Program-made: the position numbers and the translations under genes
The notes under the pieces: generated by a model
The model's input: only the letters and a program-made list of their open reading frames with translations
Told to the model about the DNA's origin: nothing
Database searches by the model: none
Part shown: in pieces, positions 43,986 to 55,814 of the stretch
Position numbering within the stretch: the stretch's first letter is position 1
Layout: each line of letters starts with the position of its first letter
Assembly (NCBI GenBank): GCA_018350325.1
Contig: JAEVLN010000002.1
Coordinates: 6,183,456-6,247,455 of the forward strand
Length of the DNA: 64,000 nucleotides
From: Globodera rostochiensis
Lineage: Eukaryota > Nematoda > Chromadorea > Rhabditida > Heteroderidae
Reading direction: 5' to 3'

Positions 43986-45445
43986 GCTCCAATTATTCCT
44001 AGCATGCAATCCAATTTTGGTAATCGCAATAAAAAGATGACGATTAAGAAATTGGATACAATAGTTAAATTGTATATTCAGAAATATTAGAAATAACAAA
44101 GTACAAGGGATCACTCTTAAAAATTAAGAATTTTATATTGTTTTACTAATTCCATTTAAAGTGTATCAAAATCAAATTTTTTTATTGGAATTTTTTTATG
44201 ATTTTTTCTTTTATTATATTTTAATTTTTATAAATCATTACTGCAAAAGGTTGGTTCTTCACGTCGTTGCTAGCCGAAATGAAATTGATTTTAGTCTTTT
44301 GAATATGCATATTTTCGTATTAATTTTTTTATAATGCAAAAGCTGAATTTTGGTCTGCCTTTCTCTAATTAATTATCATTTATTATTTGCACTATGGTGA
44401 ATAACTTGTTTTCTATTTTGAAGTTAATCGGGTCTTTGTTCATAATATTCCAAAAGAAATGAGAATATATAATAATATAACAACCTTAAAAGAATAATAA
44501 TTTTATTTTTCTATTAACGCCGAGGTCTTGGGGTATATTTTATTTCTGTCGTTACTTTGGTGCTTTCTGACTTTCCTCTAAACCATTTCCTGTTTTTTTT
44601 GTGGCCATGTACAGACAGATCCATATTTTTGCAGTTAAAATGAATTAAAGTTAATGTTTTTAAATTTAATTTTTTACTTTTTGTTTTAATTTTTTGTAAA
44701 AAAGAGTATATCGTAACATTATTTGGCTAATCAACATGCTGAATTTTGACTTTTTTATAAAAATTTTTTTAATTTTTTAAAGATTATTTTATTATTTTTT
44801 TAATTTTCCAAATTGAATGCATTTTTTAACAAAGATTTTGCTCTAAAAATTTCATAACTTTATTAGAAATAATTTTTTTTCTTTTAAAAATTTAGTTGAG
44901 TTTAGTAAAATATGACCTTAAATATTTTTAATTTTTCAAAAGCCCAATATTAAATTTCCAAATTAAAAAGAGCTTTAGAATTTTATGCATAACAACATAA
45001 AAATTAATATTGCCTACTTCATATGAGTTAAATTCAAATAATACTAAACTTATATTATCGAAGACAGTTTTTAAATATTTTTTTATTTATCATTATTCGT
45101 CTTATCGTTTCGTGGCTTTATCCATCTTGAAAATCGGAAATATGATTTATTTGTTGTGTTTAAAATGATCAAGATTACTTAAATTTAACAAACAAATAAT
45201 TGTTTGCTCTCTTATTTTATGTATTAATATTTTTATTAGCTTGTTTAACTTATTTTAACAAAATTATTTTAATGTTATCTTTAAAAACTTTTTTATTATA
45301 TCAAGAAATTCTTTTGCAATAAAAACAAAAATAATCACTTTTGTTGTTGGATGGGTTTGTATTAATTTATTTGAATTTAACAATTATGTTTTAAGAACAG
45401 TTTTAATCGACTAAGAGGTTCAATTTTTTTTAAACTAGCGGTTTA

Positions 45446-45465
45446 GGTGCGCCTGACGGCGCACC
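45446..45465 (-). terminator. Helitron 3' terminal hairpin
   Basis: An 8-bp perfect GC-rich stem (GGTGCGCC/GGCGCACC) with a 4-base loop lies 11 bases before the terminal CTAG. In Helitrons this hairpin acts as the rolling-circle stop signal. An outer inverted pair CTAGCGGTT/AACCGCTAG (45435-45443 and 45466-45474) encloses it. Confidence 0.93.
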
Positions 45466-45529
45466 AACCGCTAGAAGTACGGATATGTTATGAACAGATT
45501 CGATTTAAATACTTAGTAGCTTATTCTTG

Positions 45530-46115
45530 GCATTTCTTTTAAGACACTTTCTTTCATGGCATTTTCCTTTAGGGCACTTTCTTTTGGCATTTTCCCTTAA
45601 GGCTCTTTCTTTCTGGCATTTTCCTTTAGGGCACTTTCTTTCTGGCATTTTCCCTTGGGGGATTTTCTTTCTTGGCATTTTCCCTTAGGGGACTTTCTTT
45701 CTGGCATTTCCCTTTAGGGCAGGTTCTTTCTTGGCATTTTCCCTTAGGGGACTTTTTTTCTGTCGTTTTCCCTTAGAGCACTTTCTTGGCATTTTCCCTT
45801 AGGGCACTTTCTTTCTGGCATTTTCCCTTAGGGGACTTTCTTTCTGGGCACTTTCTTTCTTGGCATTTTTCCTTAGGGGACTTTCTTTCTGGCATTTCCT
45901 GTAGGGCAGGTTCTTTCTTGGCATTTTCCCTTTTGGCACTTTCTTTCTGGCATTTTCCCTTAAGGCACTTTCTTCCTTGGCATTTTCCTTAAGGCACTTT
46001 CTTTCTGGCATTTTCCCTTAGGGCACTTTCTTTCTGGCATTTTCCCTTAGGGTCTTTCTTTCTGGCAGTTCCCTTTTTCCCTTAGGGCACTTTCTTTCTG
46101 GCATTTTCCTTTAGG
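45530..46115. repeat. ~30-bp minisatellite inside the Helitron (about 20 units)
   Basis: Units of the form CACTTTCTTTCTGGCATTTT plus CCCTTAGGG repeat about 20 times with small variants, including TTGGCATTT and AGGTTC forms. The 68- and 70-codon frames on both strands translate the repeat and are not genes. Minisatellites inside Helitrons are a known occurrence. Confidence 0.95.
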
Positions 46116-46354
46116 GCACTCTTTATAGGCCAAAAAACTTCCTCTCCTTGCCCCGCCTTCCCATTTCCTATCTTCCCTTCCTCTCTTTTTTTCTCCTTCC
46201 GTTCATCTTTTTTTTGCACTGATTTCCCTTTTAACTTTGTTAAAAGTTTAAAAAAAAATTATTTTCCTTTAAACGTTTTTATTACTTTGTTTTTTAATTA
46301 AAAAATGTATTAAAAACATTATAGTTCAATTTTAAATAATTGAAAACGTAGTTT

Positions 46355-46421
46355 TACATGCGGGAATAGAACCGACACATTCACCAGTGTAAGGCAGCGT
46401 GTTTATCCACTACACCACTGG
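46355..46421 (-). tRNA. tRNA-like gene (degenerate; Pol III A and B boxes)
   Basis: On the - strand GTGGTGTAGTGGATAAACAC gives an A box and a D-arm, and GGTTCTATTCC gives a near-consensus B box and T-loop. The order and spacing fit a tRNA of the Val type, but the T stem has a mismatch and the anticodon stem is weak, with alternative loops (TTACACT or CTTACAC). Best called a tRNA pseudogene or tRNA-derived promoter captured by the Helitron. Confidence 0.6.
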
Positions 46422-47229
46422 ATCGACTGGTTTATTCACTTATTTTTTATTTACGAATTCCCAATCTCTGTTTTATTCGGCAAAATTCTCTTCACTTGCC
46501 ACACTATTTCTTTCACTTCTCTCGTCTAACCTTCTTCACTCCTTAATCCATTTTCAGTACTGAAATTCAAACATTTATTTTTACGCGAAAATTCCCCGCT
46601 AATTCAAATCCCCAACCACGTCAGGACAAACAAACAAACAAACACGTCTCCTTTTTATATTAGGATTGCGTGATTTAATGAATATGTGTTCATTCTAACT
46701 TTTTATCGCTATAAACTGCCCTGCAGTTTCAATTATTACTAAAAGCCAGTCATAAGTGTTTATACAATATATGATATAGAATGGTATTTATGGTTTTAAT
46801 GATTGTTTCATTAAAAAAAATTTTTATACATTGCACAAAATCTTATTTTTTGAAAATATATTTTTGTTTTATTACAAGTTAAACTTATTTTATTAATTAG
46901 GATTTGGTAAAAACTTGTTGCTGGACACTTTGTATTTCTTTTTAATTCTTCCCGTAGAGTTTCGCATATTAGCCTGAAAGTGTACTAAATTTAGGGTGCG
47001 GATTCTTAAGCTTTTATTTATTTTTTCTGCCAATTCGTTGACATGATTCGTGTTTTGGTTAATTATTTTTGTTTTGTGTTTTGATTAATTATTCTTATTT
47101 GTGTTTGGTTAATTATTTTTATTTTTTTTGATTAATTAGTTTTATTTGCGTTTTGGTCAATTATTATTATTTATGCTGAGCCGTATTTCTCCTCCGTCCG
47201 CCCAAGGCGTCATCCATACGTTGAAAAAA

Positions 47230-47560
47230 TTTAATATTTGCCGGAAAAGCAGAATGTTTTAGCTGTTGGCGAATGGCTTCTCCTCGACGATGAAGCATTT
47301 TGCATGCTTAACGTTTTGTGAGGCACAGTTTAATGTTTTTTACCTAACCAAAATTAGTTTAATGTGTTGATAGTTTAACACAACATTTGACAATGCCAAC
47401 ATCTTATATTCGGCTTTTTACACAAAATTTTCCATTTATTATGTTTTGTTTTTATTTAGCTTAATGTTTGTGAACCAAGTTTAACGTTTTTACACAGAAA
47501 AATTAGTCAATGTTTTGACAGTTTAACACACCTGACGCCAAACTGTAAATGTTGACGATT
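47230..47560. repeat. GTTTAA-rich folded repeat
   Basis: Variants of AGTTTAATGTTTT, GTGTTGATAGTTTAACACA and GTTTTGACAGTTTAACACA recur within 330 bases, some as near-palindromes (TGTTGATAGTTTAACA). It looks like a MITE made of inverted short motifs. No gene. Confidence 0.45.
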
Positions 47561-47689
47561 GTGTTATTTAACGTTGTATGAAATTTTTTTGTTTTTTTTT
47601 AAACCTCTAAAATATTTTGATTTTTAATTAAATACCATTGTTTTAGTAGAACATTTTTTTGTTGAACATGAGATAAAAATCTTAATTAG

Positions 47690-48270
47690 ATGATGTATTT
47701 TCGCTGACACTCCAATTATAAATTAGGTATTTTTCGCATTCAATAATTTTTTATAATTTTCATACATAATTTGTTTATTTTACACATGGTTTTCGAGAAG
47801 AAAAGCTTATGCGATCGCCTCTGTTTTTTTGTGCACTTTACGCTAGAAATTTATTTAACCGCTTGCAATTATTTGTTTTTTTTTGATCGAGAATTACCCA
47901 ACCCTGCTGGTTACGTGAACAAATGCGAGGCTAAATCAATATCATACAATGTCTTAAAACAATTTTGCGTTATATTAATTGTAGAACATTTGTTGAACGG
48001 GAGTAACAATTTTAATTATTTATAAGTTTTTTTAATATTTTATACTTGTTTGTAGTCTTTTTTTCAAGGTCCACCTTCCTGATCTTGTGTGCCCGATGTT
48101 GTTTCCAACGTTGCTTCCATTTGTAGCTGACAATCCAATTGTAATTAGGTTTTTTTCACATTATCATTAAATTTTTTCATTTATAATTTTTTTTACATGC
48201 TCGAGATGAACCACGCCAGCTTATGCGATCGCCCCTGTTTTTTATTTTACGTTACAAATTTAATTTCCGT
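47690..48270. repeat. Direct duplication of ~170 bp with a candidate 79-aa ORF
   Basis: About 47700-47870 and 48130-48260 share the words CCAATT.TAA.TTAGGT, TTATAATTTT and AGCTTATGCGATCGCC.CTG. In copy 1 a + strand ATG frame (47786-48025) begins MVFEKKSLCDRLCFFVHFTL and ends LLNGSNNFNYL. On the - strand both copies encode RGDRIS. The strand is uncertain; the T-rich context would favour -. Confidence 0.5.
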
Positions 48271-49255
48271 TATCAAATTGTTTAGTGCTTTCTTTGGATT
48301 ATATGATTTATTGTAATTTTAAATTCAAAATGTTTTCTTGCCTTTGTTTAAATATTCTTATTCGCTTATTTAGATTTACATCTTTTTAACATTGTCTTTA
48401 AAATATTTTATTATTGAATATGTTTTACCTTTGATTTGAGCATAAAATTATTTATAGCACAGGCCAATGACAGCCAAACGTGCATATAAAATAGTAACTA
48501 TTACAGAATTGGGTTTTGATGTTTTGATTGGGGATGGATAGACGGGTATTCAAAGCAAGTTGATGCAAAATTGATTTGTATTCCCAAATGAAATTCTTGG
48601 GGACAATGGACTGGACAATTTTGGTAATGTTTTATTATTTTTCACGTAAATCCTACGACAATTTATTTCTTCCCCATTTCTTCAAATTTCTAATAATAAT
48701 TTTATTTTTTTTTAGATTTTAATTTTACATTTATTATTAACACATCACATTTTCAGAGCATTTGCACTCAGCGTGCCTCTCCTTCCCTTCTTATTTTATT
48801 TTTATTCTAGTTTACGATTTACTTAATATATTTCATAAGTTAATTTACTTAAGTTTTTATTTTAGTTTTTTATTTTGTTATTGTTTTTTGTTCTTATAAT
48901 AAGCTTTTCGCGCTAGTCGACAAATTTATTTTGATTTTGTATTTTATTGTGTTATCTATTAATATTATTTCACTGTTTGACTTATTTTTATTTAGAATTC
49001 CTAGCCACTTTCGCTTGTAGCCAGAGAATTTGTCCAGATGGATCGGATTGTGATTACAGATATCTTACAAGCATCTTTATTCGTAATTGATAGCCTTGTC
49101 ATTATGATGATTAATAAATCCTTGGGTCAAAGCAAAAATCCTTATTTTGTTAGTATATAAATGCTTTAAAGTATAATTAAATGAAATAATTGTTTGCTTT
49201 ACATCATAAATCATCAAATCTAAGTCCCAACTCTGACCTGATACTCTTTAAATCA

Positions 49256-50265
49256 GGGCTGCGATTCGTACTTGAATGGCAAGTACAGTGCTTGAAAATG
49301 GACCCTCGTACAATTAAAAATGTGCTTATTTTCAAGAATGTACTTGAAAATGAGAATTTAGCGTCAGTGTTGAAATTTTAGGGGTTTTAATGGAAATATT
49401 CGTGTTTGGCATTGTGTATATTCAAAAATAGTCATTTTTATCAAAAAATGGTCATTTATTAAATCACGTTTCTATTTTCCAGCATGTCTTCACACTGCGG
49501 CTCAATTTTGGGGCTCTAGTTCGGAAAAGATTTGAATTTTGGCTTAGTGGTCTGTGAGCTTTTCAACAAAAAAAGGGCAAGGGGTTCGATTCCCTTCCAT
49601 GAAATTACTATTTTTCGCTGAATTGTTTCGTCAATTCCCCAGAAAGCTAATAGGGTTGCATACAACTGCTGGGATGCACTCCTAGTGTTACACGTTCTCT
49701 CTCGCTACTCTAGTGTGTCTAACCGTCCCTCTCACTTTTGCACACTATTTCGTCGATTTAGCATTTCAGGGCATAACTTTCTCGAGAGCTATCCTATCGC
49801 TTAGCTCTTGCTTACAAATAGCTTCTACAAATCAAGAGCTTTCGAATGGTACTAAATTTCGAACAATTATTCTTGCACAATAATTTTCTTTAAGCCATAA
49901 TATCTGTTTAAAACAAAAATATTAACAAAATTAAATTTTTTCAAAAATCCTGGGCCGCATTCATTAACCGTGATACTGAAAATCTATTCCTCATTTTGTT
50001 CTCAAGAGATGGTGAAAGTTTGAGAAGGATCCGCCGTATACAAATGAAGTTAAGCGTATCGAAGTTCGGGATGCTTTTTTTTATTGTTGAAAAATGTGAG
50101 AGAGAACGCCAAAGGAGAGAAAATTAGAGAAAGAAAGTTGTTTAATTCTCTCGCACTCTCTATTTATTGGCACACATCTCGTTTTTTGAGCCGCTGTGTT
50201 CAGTAAAGAGTAAAAATTCATTCAATCCCGAATGGGAAAAACATTACAATTTTGTCAAACATAGC
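49256..50265. mobile_element. Second hAT-like copy with internal insertion
   Basis: The left end CAGGGCTGCGATTCG and following ~230 bases match 14047-14290. TTCATTCAATCCCGAATGGG resumes the match at about 50217. The segment between (about 49485-50210) is absent from the first copy and contains a tRNA-like promoter. The expected right inverted end was not found. Confidence 0.7.
49530..49605 (+). ncRNA. tRNA-derived Pol III promoter (SINE-like head)
   Basis: TGGCTTAGTGG (A box) and GGTTCGATTCC (B box) both match consensus and are about 32 bases apart. A T-stem pair (AGGGG/CCCTT) and a D-stem pair (GCTT/GAGC) can form, but the acceptor stem cannot. This is the structure of a tRNA-derived SINE head inserted into the hAT-like element. 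A poly-A or simple tail was not identified. Confidence 0.65.
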
Positions 50266-51900
50266 AAAATTTTTTTTGAAAAATCGTATAGAGTTACAAT
50301 AGTTTCTTTGGGCGTTAGCTCGCAAAAAAGCCAAAATACGCACCGATTCTAAACATTTAATCTTGTTGTTTTTCAATTATTTTTGAGTAAATAATGACGT
50401 TGTAGTATTCTTGAAGAAATATTACTTTTGTTTATGATATTTCGATTTTTATAAAATATCTAAACCAATGATTTTCAACTTGTTATGTAACATTTAAATT
50501 TCCGACGCGTTAAAATAATTTATGCACGAACCCAAAAAGATTAAATGTTTAAAAAAATGCACGAAAAAATGTTTGTAATAATGCGAAAACAAAAGAATTC
50601 AATTGTTAACGAGGTAGAAATGTGCAACATAAAAATTAGTCAAATCAAAAAAAGGTTACTACATCAGAAATTTTAAAAAGGTTCGAATTTGGGTACGGGG
50701 TTCCACATTCGTAAAACCCAAGCTCGGATTCGAGATCTGTGCATATTTTTACCCTAAGATGCATTTAAAATTTTAAGCATTTAAAAACTTTTTATATTTT
50801 TTCGGAACCGCAATTCTCCACCATTGCCAATAATACGCTGAAATACATACATATAATTAAATAGGTCATTTAAGTCATATACCCTAACTCAACTCAAAAA
50901 CAATCCTTAGGAAAAAGAGATGGACTCCATCAAACTTTGCACCAAAAAATTGATAAATGATGAACGAATGAATGACGAACAGAAAAGAATGACGCACCAC
51001 TATGGGTCAAGCCTAGCAGCAGACAAAAATGAACGATGCGCCAAAATTTATGCCATTTTAGCACTAATTCAAAAAATTAACCATGCGGCAGACACGTATA
51101 ATCAGACACTATATCCCCCACCATTGAATTTTTATTCGATTTTTAAAACCTTTCCGAATCGCTTAGCTTTTGTTTGATGAAAAATTCTAGAAAATTTGAG
51201 CTTCCTAATGATACCATGTATATTTGTTTTGGTTGAGTTTGAAAAAAGTTATAACCGTCGGCACATGTTTGCAACATTGATTTTTGGCCTAAATGGCTAT
51301 AAGTCTCTTCAAACTTAATCAAATCAAATAAATTTGGTGTCATTTGAAAGCTCAGATTATTTATAAAATATGTTCTAGCGGGAAAAAAGTGATGTGCTCG
51401 TCAAAAAAAAGTTACAAGGCCAAATTGGCCAAAAAATCGGCTTTTCAGCTTTTTGGGCTTAACTTTCTTGAGAGCTATCCAATCGCTTAGCTCTTGCTTA
51501 CAAATAGCTTCTTCTCATAAAGAGCTTTCGATGGATATTAAATTTGAACGATTGTCCTTCCTCAGTGATTTTCTTTTTGCCATAATATCTAAAAAAAATA
51601 TACACGCAATATTTCTCATGATAATTCTTTAGAAACCCCTCTAACAAAAACTAAAAACCCCGAAATAATGTTTAATATATTGTTTTCTAGGGTTGGTGAA
51701 AATTTTAGAAGGATCCGCTCTATACAAATGAAGTTAGGCGTATCGAAGTGCGGGATGGTCAAAATATTATTAAAAAAGGTGAGAGAGAACGCCAAATGAA
51801 GAGAACATGTTAGAGATAAAAGGGAAAAGCGAGATAGTACAGGGGGTTTTCTCTGCTGCTGGGCTTGACCCATAGTGACGCACCAGATATTGTTGGCGTA
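49770..51900. repeat. Dispersed repeat, two diverged copies plus inverted piece
   Basis: About 49775-50140 and 51455-51800 share GAGAGCTATCC, ATCGCTTAGCTCTTGCTTAC, GAAGGATCCGC and ATACAAATGAAGTTA. CACTATGGGTCAAGCC at 50998 faces its inverted form GGCTTGACCCATAGTG at about 51860, so a larger foldback is possible. Frames there (HHYGSSLAADKN, RHYGSSPAAEK) are mirror translations of this inverted segment. The coordinates given span all pieces. Confidence 0.7.
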
Positions 51901-52029
51901 GAGAGCGCAGACTCATAAAGTGCATCATAGAAAGAGAAGAATTACACTCAAATTGCCCTACCCTCATCATTTTACTTTCTCTTCCTGTTTCTTTGCTCTC
52001 ACCTTCATGTTCTTTCTTTCTCTCCCCGT

Positions 52030-52170
52030 TACTCTCTCTCTCTCTCTCTCTCTATCTCCCCCCACCCCTCTCGCCCCTATTTCTCTGCTCACTTTCTTTT
52101 GCTTTGCTTTCTCTCGCCCTCTCTGCACTAAGCATTTTGCTTCCCCTCCCCCCTCCCTCGCCCGCGTTCT
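52030..52170. repeat. CT-rich simple sequence
   Basis: A (TC)n tract near 52033-52053 grades into C/T-only sequence to about 52165. The three overlapping frames here are low-complexity Ser/Leu/Pro or Glu/Arg strings and not genes. Confidence 0.85.
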
Positions 52171-52974
52171 TTTCCCAAATATGTAATTTATGTATCTGAC
52201 CCTTCGATTGGCACTGACACGAACTTTTTTCGCCCAACAACACCCATTAATTCACTCATTCATTTTCACATCGAATAGTTGGCGTCCATTCAAAAATGAC
52301 CAAAAATTGTCATAAGGATTATAGTAGCATTTCTATTTCTTCAAATCATTTTTCTATGGGACGCGTGATTTTGACTCTATTATGAAAATTACTAATTGGG
52401 CAAAAAGTAGGCCCATTTAAATTTCTATCTTTTCTATTGATAAATTCATTATTTTTGGTAAATATTGTAATTTCATTCTGCGTCCTGTCAGCTATACCCT
52501 ACAAACACTTAAAGTTGAAAATCTTTAAAACAAGTTATATTAAAATTAAGAAATGTTGATGAAAGTTCAACTATTAAAAAGAATTTTTATGAAAGGTTCA
52601 ATATAAATTTATGGATTTTTGCGCTCCTCTTTTTGTGTACAAATTATCATCGCATTTAAACAATTATAATAAGCTTCGTTAATAATATTTTACAATTTAT
52701 ATTGAAAACGTATGCGCAAAATTGTGGATGAACGATTGATCCGCATAATATACAATTTTATATTATTAAAACAATTATCGATTAAAATAACTTATCAAGT
52801 TAACCCAGAGCCGTATTGTAATTATTTTTCAGAATTGTATTTATTTAAAAGGCCGAATCTGGCAAATTAAAAATGTACTGATTTCAGCTCGCTATTGATT
52901 AAATACTTATTTTCAGGGTAATTCGTTATGTTTGTGTCAATTTTCTTAACAAATTCCAAAATTTAAAAAAATTT

Positions 52975-53170
52975 CCCTGGCGGCGCCTATCAGCACCGCC
53001 GGGCCTCGTTGTTCTTAGTTCAAAAAATTTTCATATTAAAAATTTTGGTTACAAATCCTTTAATAAATTGAGCCGTAAATTCAAAAATTTTCTCGGGGAC
53101 GTTTTTTTGGAAACAATTTTTTTCAAAATTTTTAGACCGCGCCTTCGGCACCGCCGAGCCGCCCCATTAA
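52975..53170. repeat. Diverged copy of the GC palindrome tandem repeat
   Basis: TGGCGGCGCCTATCAGCACC at 52979 and GCGCCTTCGGCACCGCC near 53142 are related to the 14.4-kb palindrome, and AAATTGAGCCGTAAATTCAAAAA between them matches its spacer. One unit has lost its palindrome. The hAT-like ends are not seen here, so the tandem repeat also exists on its own. Confidence 0.65.
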
Positions 53171-53879
53171 TAAAAAAAAATTGTATTTTTGGGATAATTT
53201 CATCCTAAATTACTTCGCTCCAACCCCCGAATTGTTGGTACCGAACTTAACAGATAAAAAAATTTTGTATCTCAAATCTGATGTTCTCTTCATGAACCAA
53301 GATAATGAAAATTATACGACCAATATTACCGTTTAACTTGAATAAACAAACTAATAACCAATAAAGGGACTTATTTAAAAGTTTTAGTGCATTGCATAAA
53401 CAAATTAGCATAAACAATTTAATAATCAAAATCAAATAGAATAAAAATTTTGATGTTTTCTTCAATAAATACATGATAAAGCAGTGGTGGAATTGGAGAC
53501 TTGACTGAGTTTTTTATTCCGGGTGTTTGTGCTAGAATACGGGTACTCGGGCCCGGCTTTTTCAAAATTCCTATTTATAGTAAAATTTTAAGATTCAAGC
53601 AGTTACAAATATAAATCAAAGTATGATTAAGCACTTGAATTTTTAAAAATTACTAAAATACATCACCAAATAAAACATTTTTTTAAATGTTGTTTAGCCA
53701 GAATAAACTAAAGAATTGGAACCTTATTTTGGTGTTGCGAAATAAAAAATAAAATAAGGTAATTTATCAGAAATTTTGAGAATAATGATAAAATTAAAAT
53801 TAGAAGATATAAAGCTATAACCTATTACTCGGATAATGCATATACATTAATTAATAATAGAATAAAATTCGTATGATAA

Positions 53880-53954
53880 ATGATAAAAGGTGCTGATAAC
53901 GGGCGACCGACGAGTGGAACAATTCAAATTTTCTTATTAATATTTTGTTTCTAA
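53880..53954 (+). CDS. Hypothetical 24-aa ORF
   Basis: An ATG-to-TAA frame (MIKGADNGRPTSGTIQIFLL...) on a GC-richer islet with a hydrophobic C-terminal end. No family is recognised. Confidence 0.2.
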   Translation: MIKGADNGRPTSGTIQIFLLIFCF

Positions 53955-54454
53955 ATACCTCATCGGAAGAAAAGATAAATTAAATATTAAATTATTCTTA
54001 AAGTTGTAAAGAATTATAAATACAAATAGAACTAAAATTATTAATTAAAACTACAAATCCATTCATTTCATGCTTTCATTCAGCAAAGAATGATTAGAAT
54101 GGTCAGTTTACTGCTGAAATTTTAAACTAATAAAAAATAGTAACATTTAAAACCATTTATTTATTTATTGATTTAAATTTTTCGTTATAAAAATATTAGT
54201 AGAGTGACAGAACTGCAAAAATTAATAAATAATCATTCAAATTAATATTGCAATTAATTTTAAAAAAGGAAGAAAAAAATCGACTATATGACATAAAAGA
54301 CCAAATAGCATTAAGACATAAATTTTAATTTTATGAGTAAACAAATTACCATAAATACTTTGAATTCCAGTAGAATTGCTGAAAAAATAAGGCAGGTACA
54401 AATTAATTAAAAGCAGGTTTATGTATAATTTATAAAAATTGAATTAAACGCGAG

Positions 54455-54529
54455 ATGGGAACGCCTACCTGTAAAAAAGTTGGCTTGACTTTCGCTCTCC
54501 CCCGAGGTGCCAACATTCGCGTGGATTAA
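54455..54529 (+). CDS. Hypothetical 24-aa ORF
   Basis: An ATG-to-TAA frame (MGTPTCKKVGLTFALPRGAN...) coincides exactly with a GC-rich islet flanked by long A-rich DNA. No family is recognised. Confidence 0.3.
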   Translation: MGTPTCKKVGLTFALPRGANIRVD

Positions 54530-54933
54530 CATTAAATTGCAACAAAAAAAAATCCAAATTTTTCACCTTTCAAATCCTTTGTTGCAATAATTAATGCATA
54601 AAGGATAATATGACAAAATGATTTGCAAATACAATATTCGATAAGAATTAAGCTAAAGAATAATAAAATTGATTACTAAGCAAATAATTTTTTTTGCATA
54701 ATCTACAAAAATAATTAAAAATTAAATTTTTGACCAATATATTTAAAAAACCTTAATAAATAAAATTCTTGAGTAATCTGCTTAATGATAGGTGGTTATC
54801 TGGGATTCTTAGGTCATTTCACTTTTTAAAATAATAGAGTAAAGTGAAAAGAAATATAAACTTTTTTGGTAATGTGTGTTTAAGCTGACAAAAGATTGAC
54901 TAAATTATTAGTAAAATAATGATTAAATAGAAA

Positions 54934-54999
54934 ATGCGTTTTTACGCGCAGCGACCGACTTCGAGACGCGACGTGCGCAACATAATGGTTTATAAATAA
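54934..54999 (+). CDS. Hypothetical 21-aa basic ORF
   Basis: An ATG-to-TAA frame (MRFYAQRPTSRRDVRNIMVY...) covers a very GC-rich islet (54940-54982) in A-rich DNA. Arg-rich. No family is recognised. Confidence 0.25.
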   Translation: MRFYAQRPTSRRDVRNIMVYK

Positions 55000-55667
55000 T
55001 AAAAGGCGTCAATTAAGGGAATAGTTTGAATATCGAAATAACTTTGCTGGATGTACTTGTTTATGGGTAACTTTAAATGTAATATTTATTCACATTGATT
55101 TAAAATTTAAAAAAATTGCGTATCAAATAAATTTCACAAAATAATAATTGATAAAACTTCGCATCACCAGATGGTAAAACGTGCAAATTGAAAAACAATT
55201 GATAGAAACGTTTGAGGTGAACAAATGTTTGTTCTAGAGTAAAACCTAACTTTTATTAGAATGTTTGTTAATGCATTCATTAACATTAGCGTATTTAAAC
55301 CAAGTTTTCTCTTATAAGTATACCAATGAAAAATCATTACTTAAATTAAAATAAAGTATAAATCTTAGCGTGAACTTTATATCTTTAGACCAAATCAATT
55401 CAATTTAGTAGATAGAGTAAACCACTACCTATTAAAACTATTAAAGTTTATCTATTTATTAATTAACAAACAGCATTATGCATAAATTCAAAATATAAAC
55501 CTTAATTTATGCATGTAAAAATTAATAACAAATATTGTAGCTGAAAATAATCCATGATTGTGTAAAATATTTCCGGTTTAACCAAATGTTTTTTGTTAAA
55601 AATTAAAATGATAAACTAATAAACATAATTGTAAGGATGATTGTTACCAAGAGTAAAATTTTCTTTA

Positions 55668-55727
55668 ATGGAACCGAGCACGAGCAGTTTCAAAGGAGAT
55701 AAAATTTCTGTTGAAAAAAGATTTTAA
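55668..55727 (+). CDS. Hypothetical 19-aa ORF
   Basis: An ATG-to-TAA frame (MEPSTSSFKGDKISVEKRF) on a small GC-richer islet about 140 bases before the next islet ORF. No family is recognised. Confidence 0.2.
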   Translation: MEPSTSSFKGDKISVEKRF

Positions 55728-55814
55728 AAATTATAATGAACGAATCTCAAAAATAAAAAAATTAAAGTAAAATTTGAATAACCGATTTGGACAGAAAATA
55801 AATTAAGTGCCCTC

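Larger units (their letters stand above)
45435..46665 (-). mobile_element. Non-autonomous Helitron, 1231 bp
   Basis: Read on the - strand, the element starts TCCTAATATAAAAAGGAG after an A at 46666. It ends with the hairpin GGTGCGCC-GTCA-GGCGCACC (45465-45446), 11 bases later CTAG, then a T at 45434. A|TC...hairpin...CTAG|T is the diagnostic structure of Helitrons, rolling-circle transposons that insert between A and T without target duplication. GTTTGTTTGTTTGT just inside the 5' end is also common in them. There is no Rep/helicase gene, so it depends on another copy. Confidence 0.92.
39950..49500. other. T-rich compositional block 3
   Basis: T-biased DNA with the ankyrin-family relic at 40.3-40.4 kb, the - strand coding piece at 42.25-42.5 kb and the Helitron. 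I see nothing supportable in about 40500-42200, 42520-43650 and 44000-45400 beyond AT-rich sequence; 42873-43070 has a weak - strand frame. Confidence 0.5.

Noticed and set aside
45786..46011. ORFs on both strands over the 45.5-46.1 kb region
   Set aside because: They are direct translations of the ~30-bp minisatellite in the Helitron.
51920..52243. Three overlapping ORFs at 51.9-52.2 kb
   Set aside because: Low-complexity CT/GA sequence; peptides are Ser/Leu/Pro or Glu/Arg strings.
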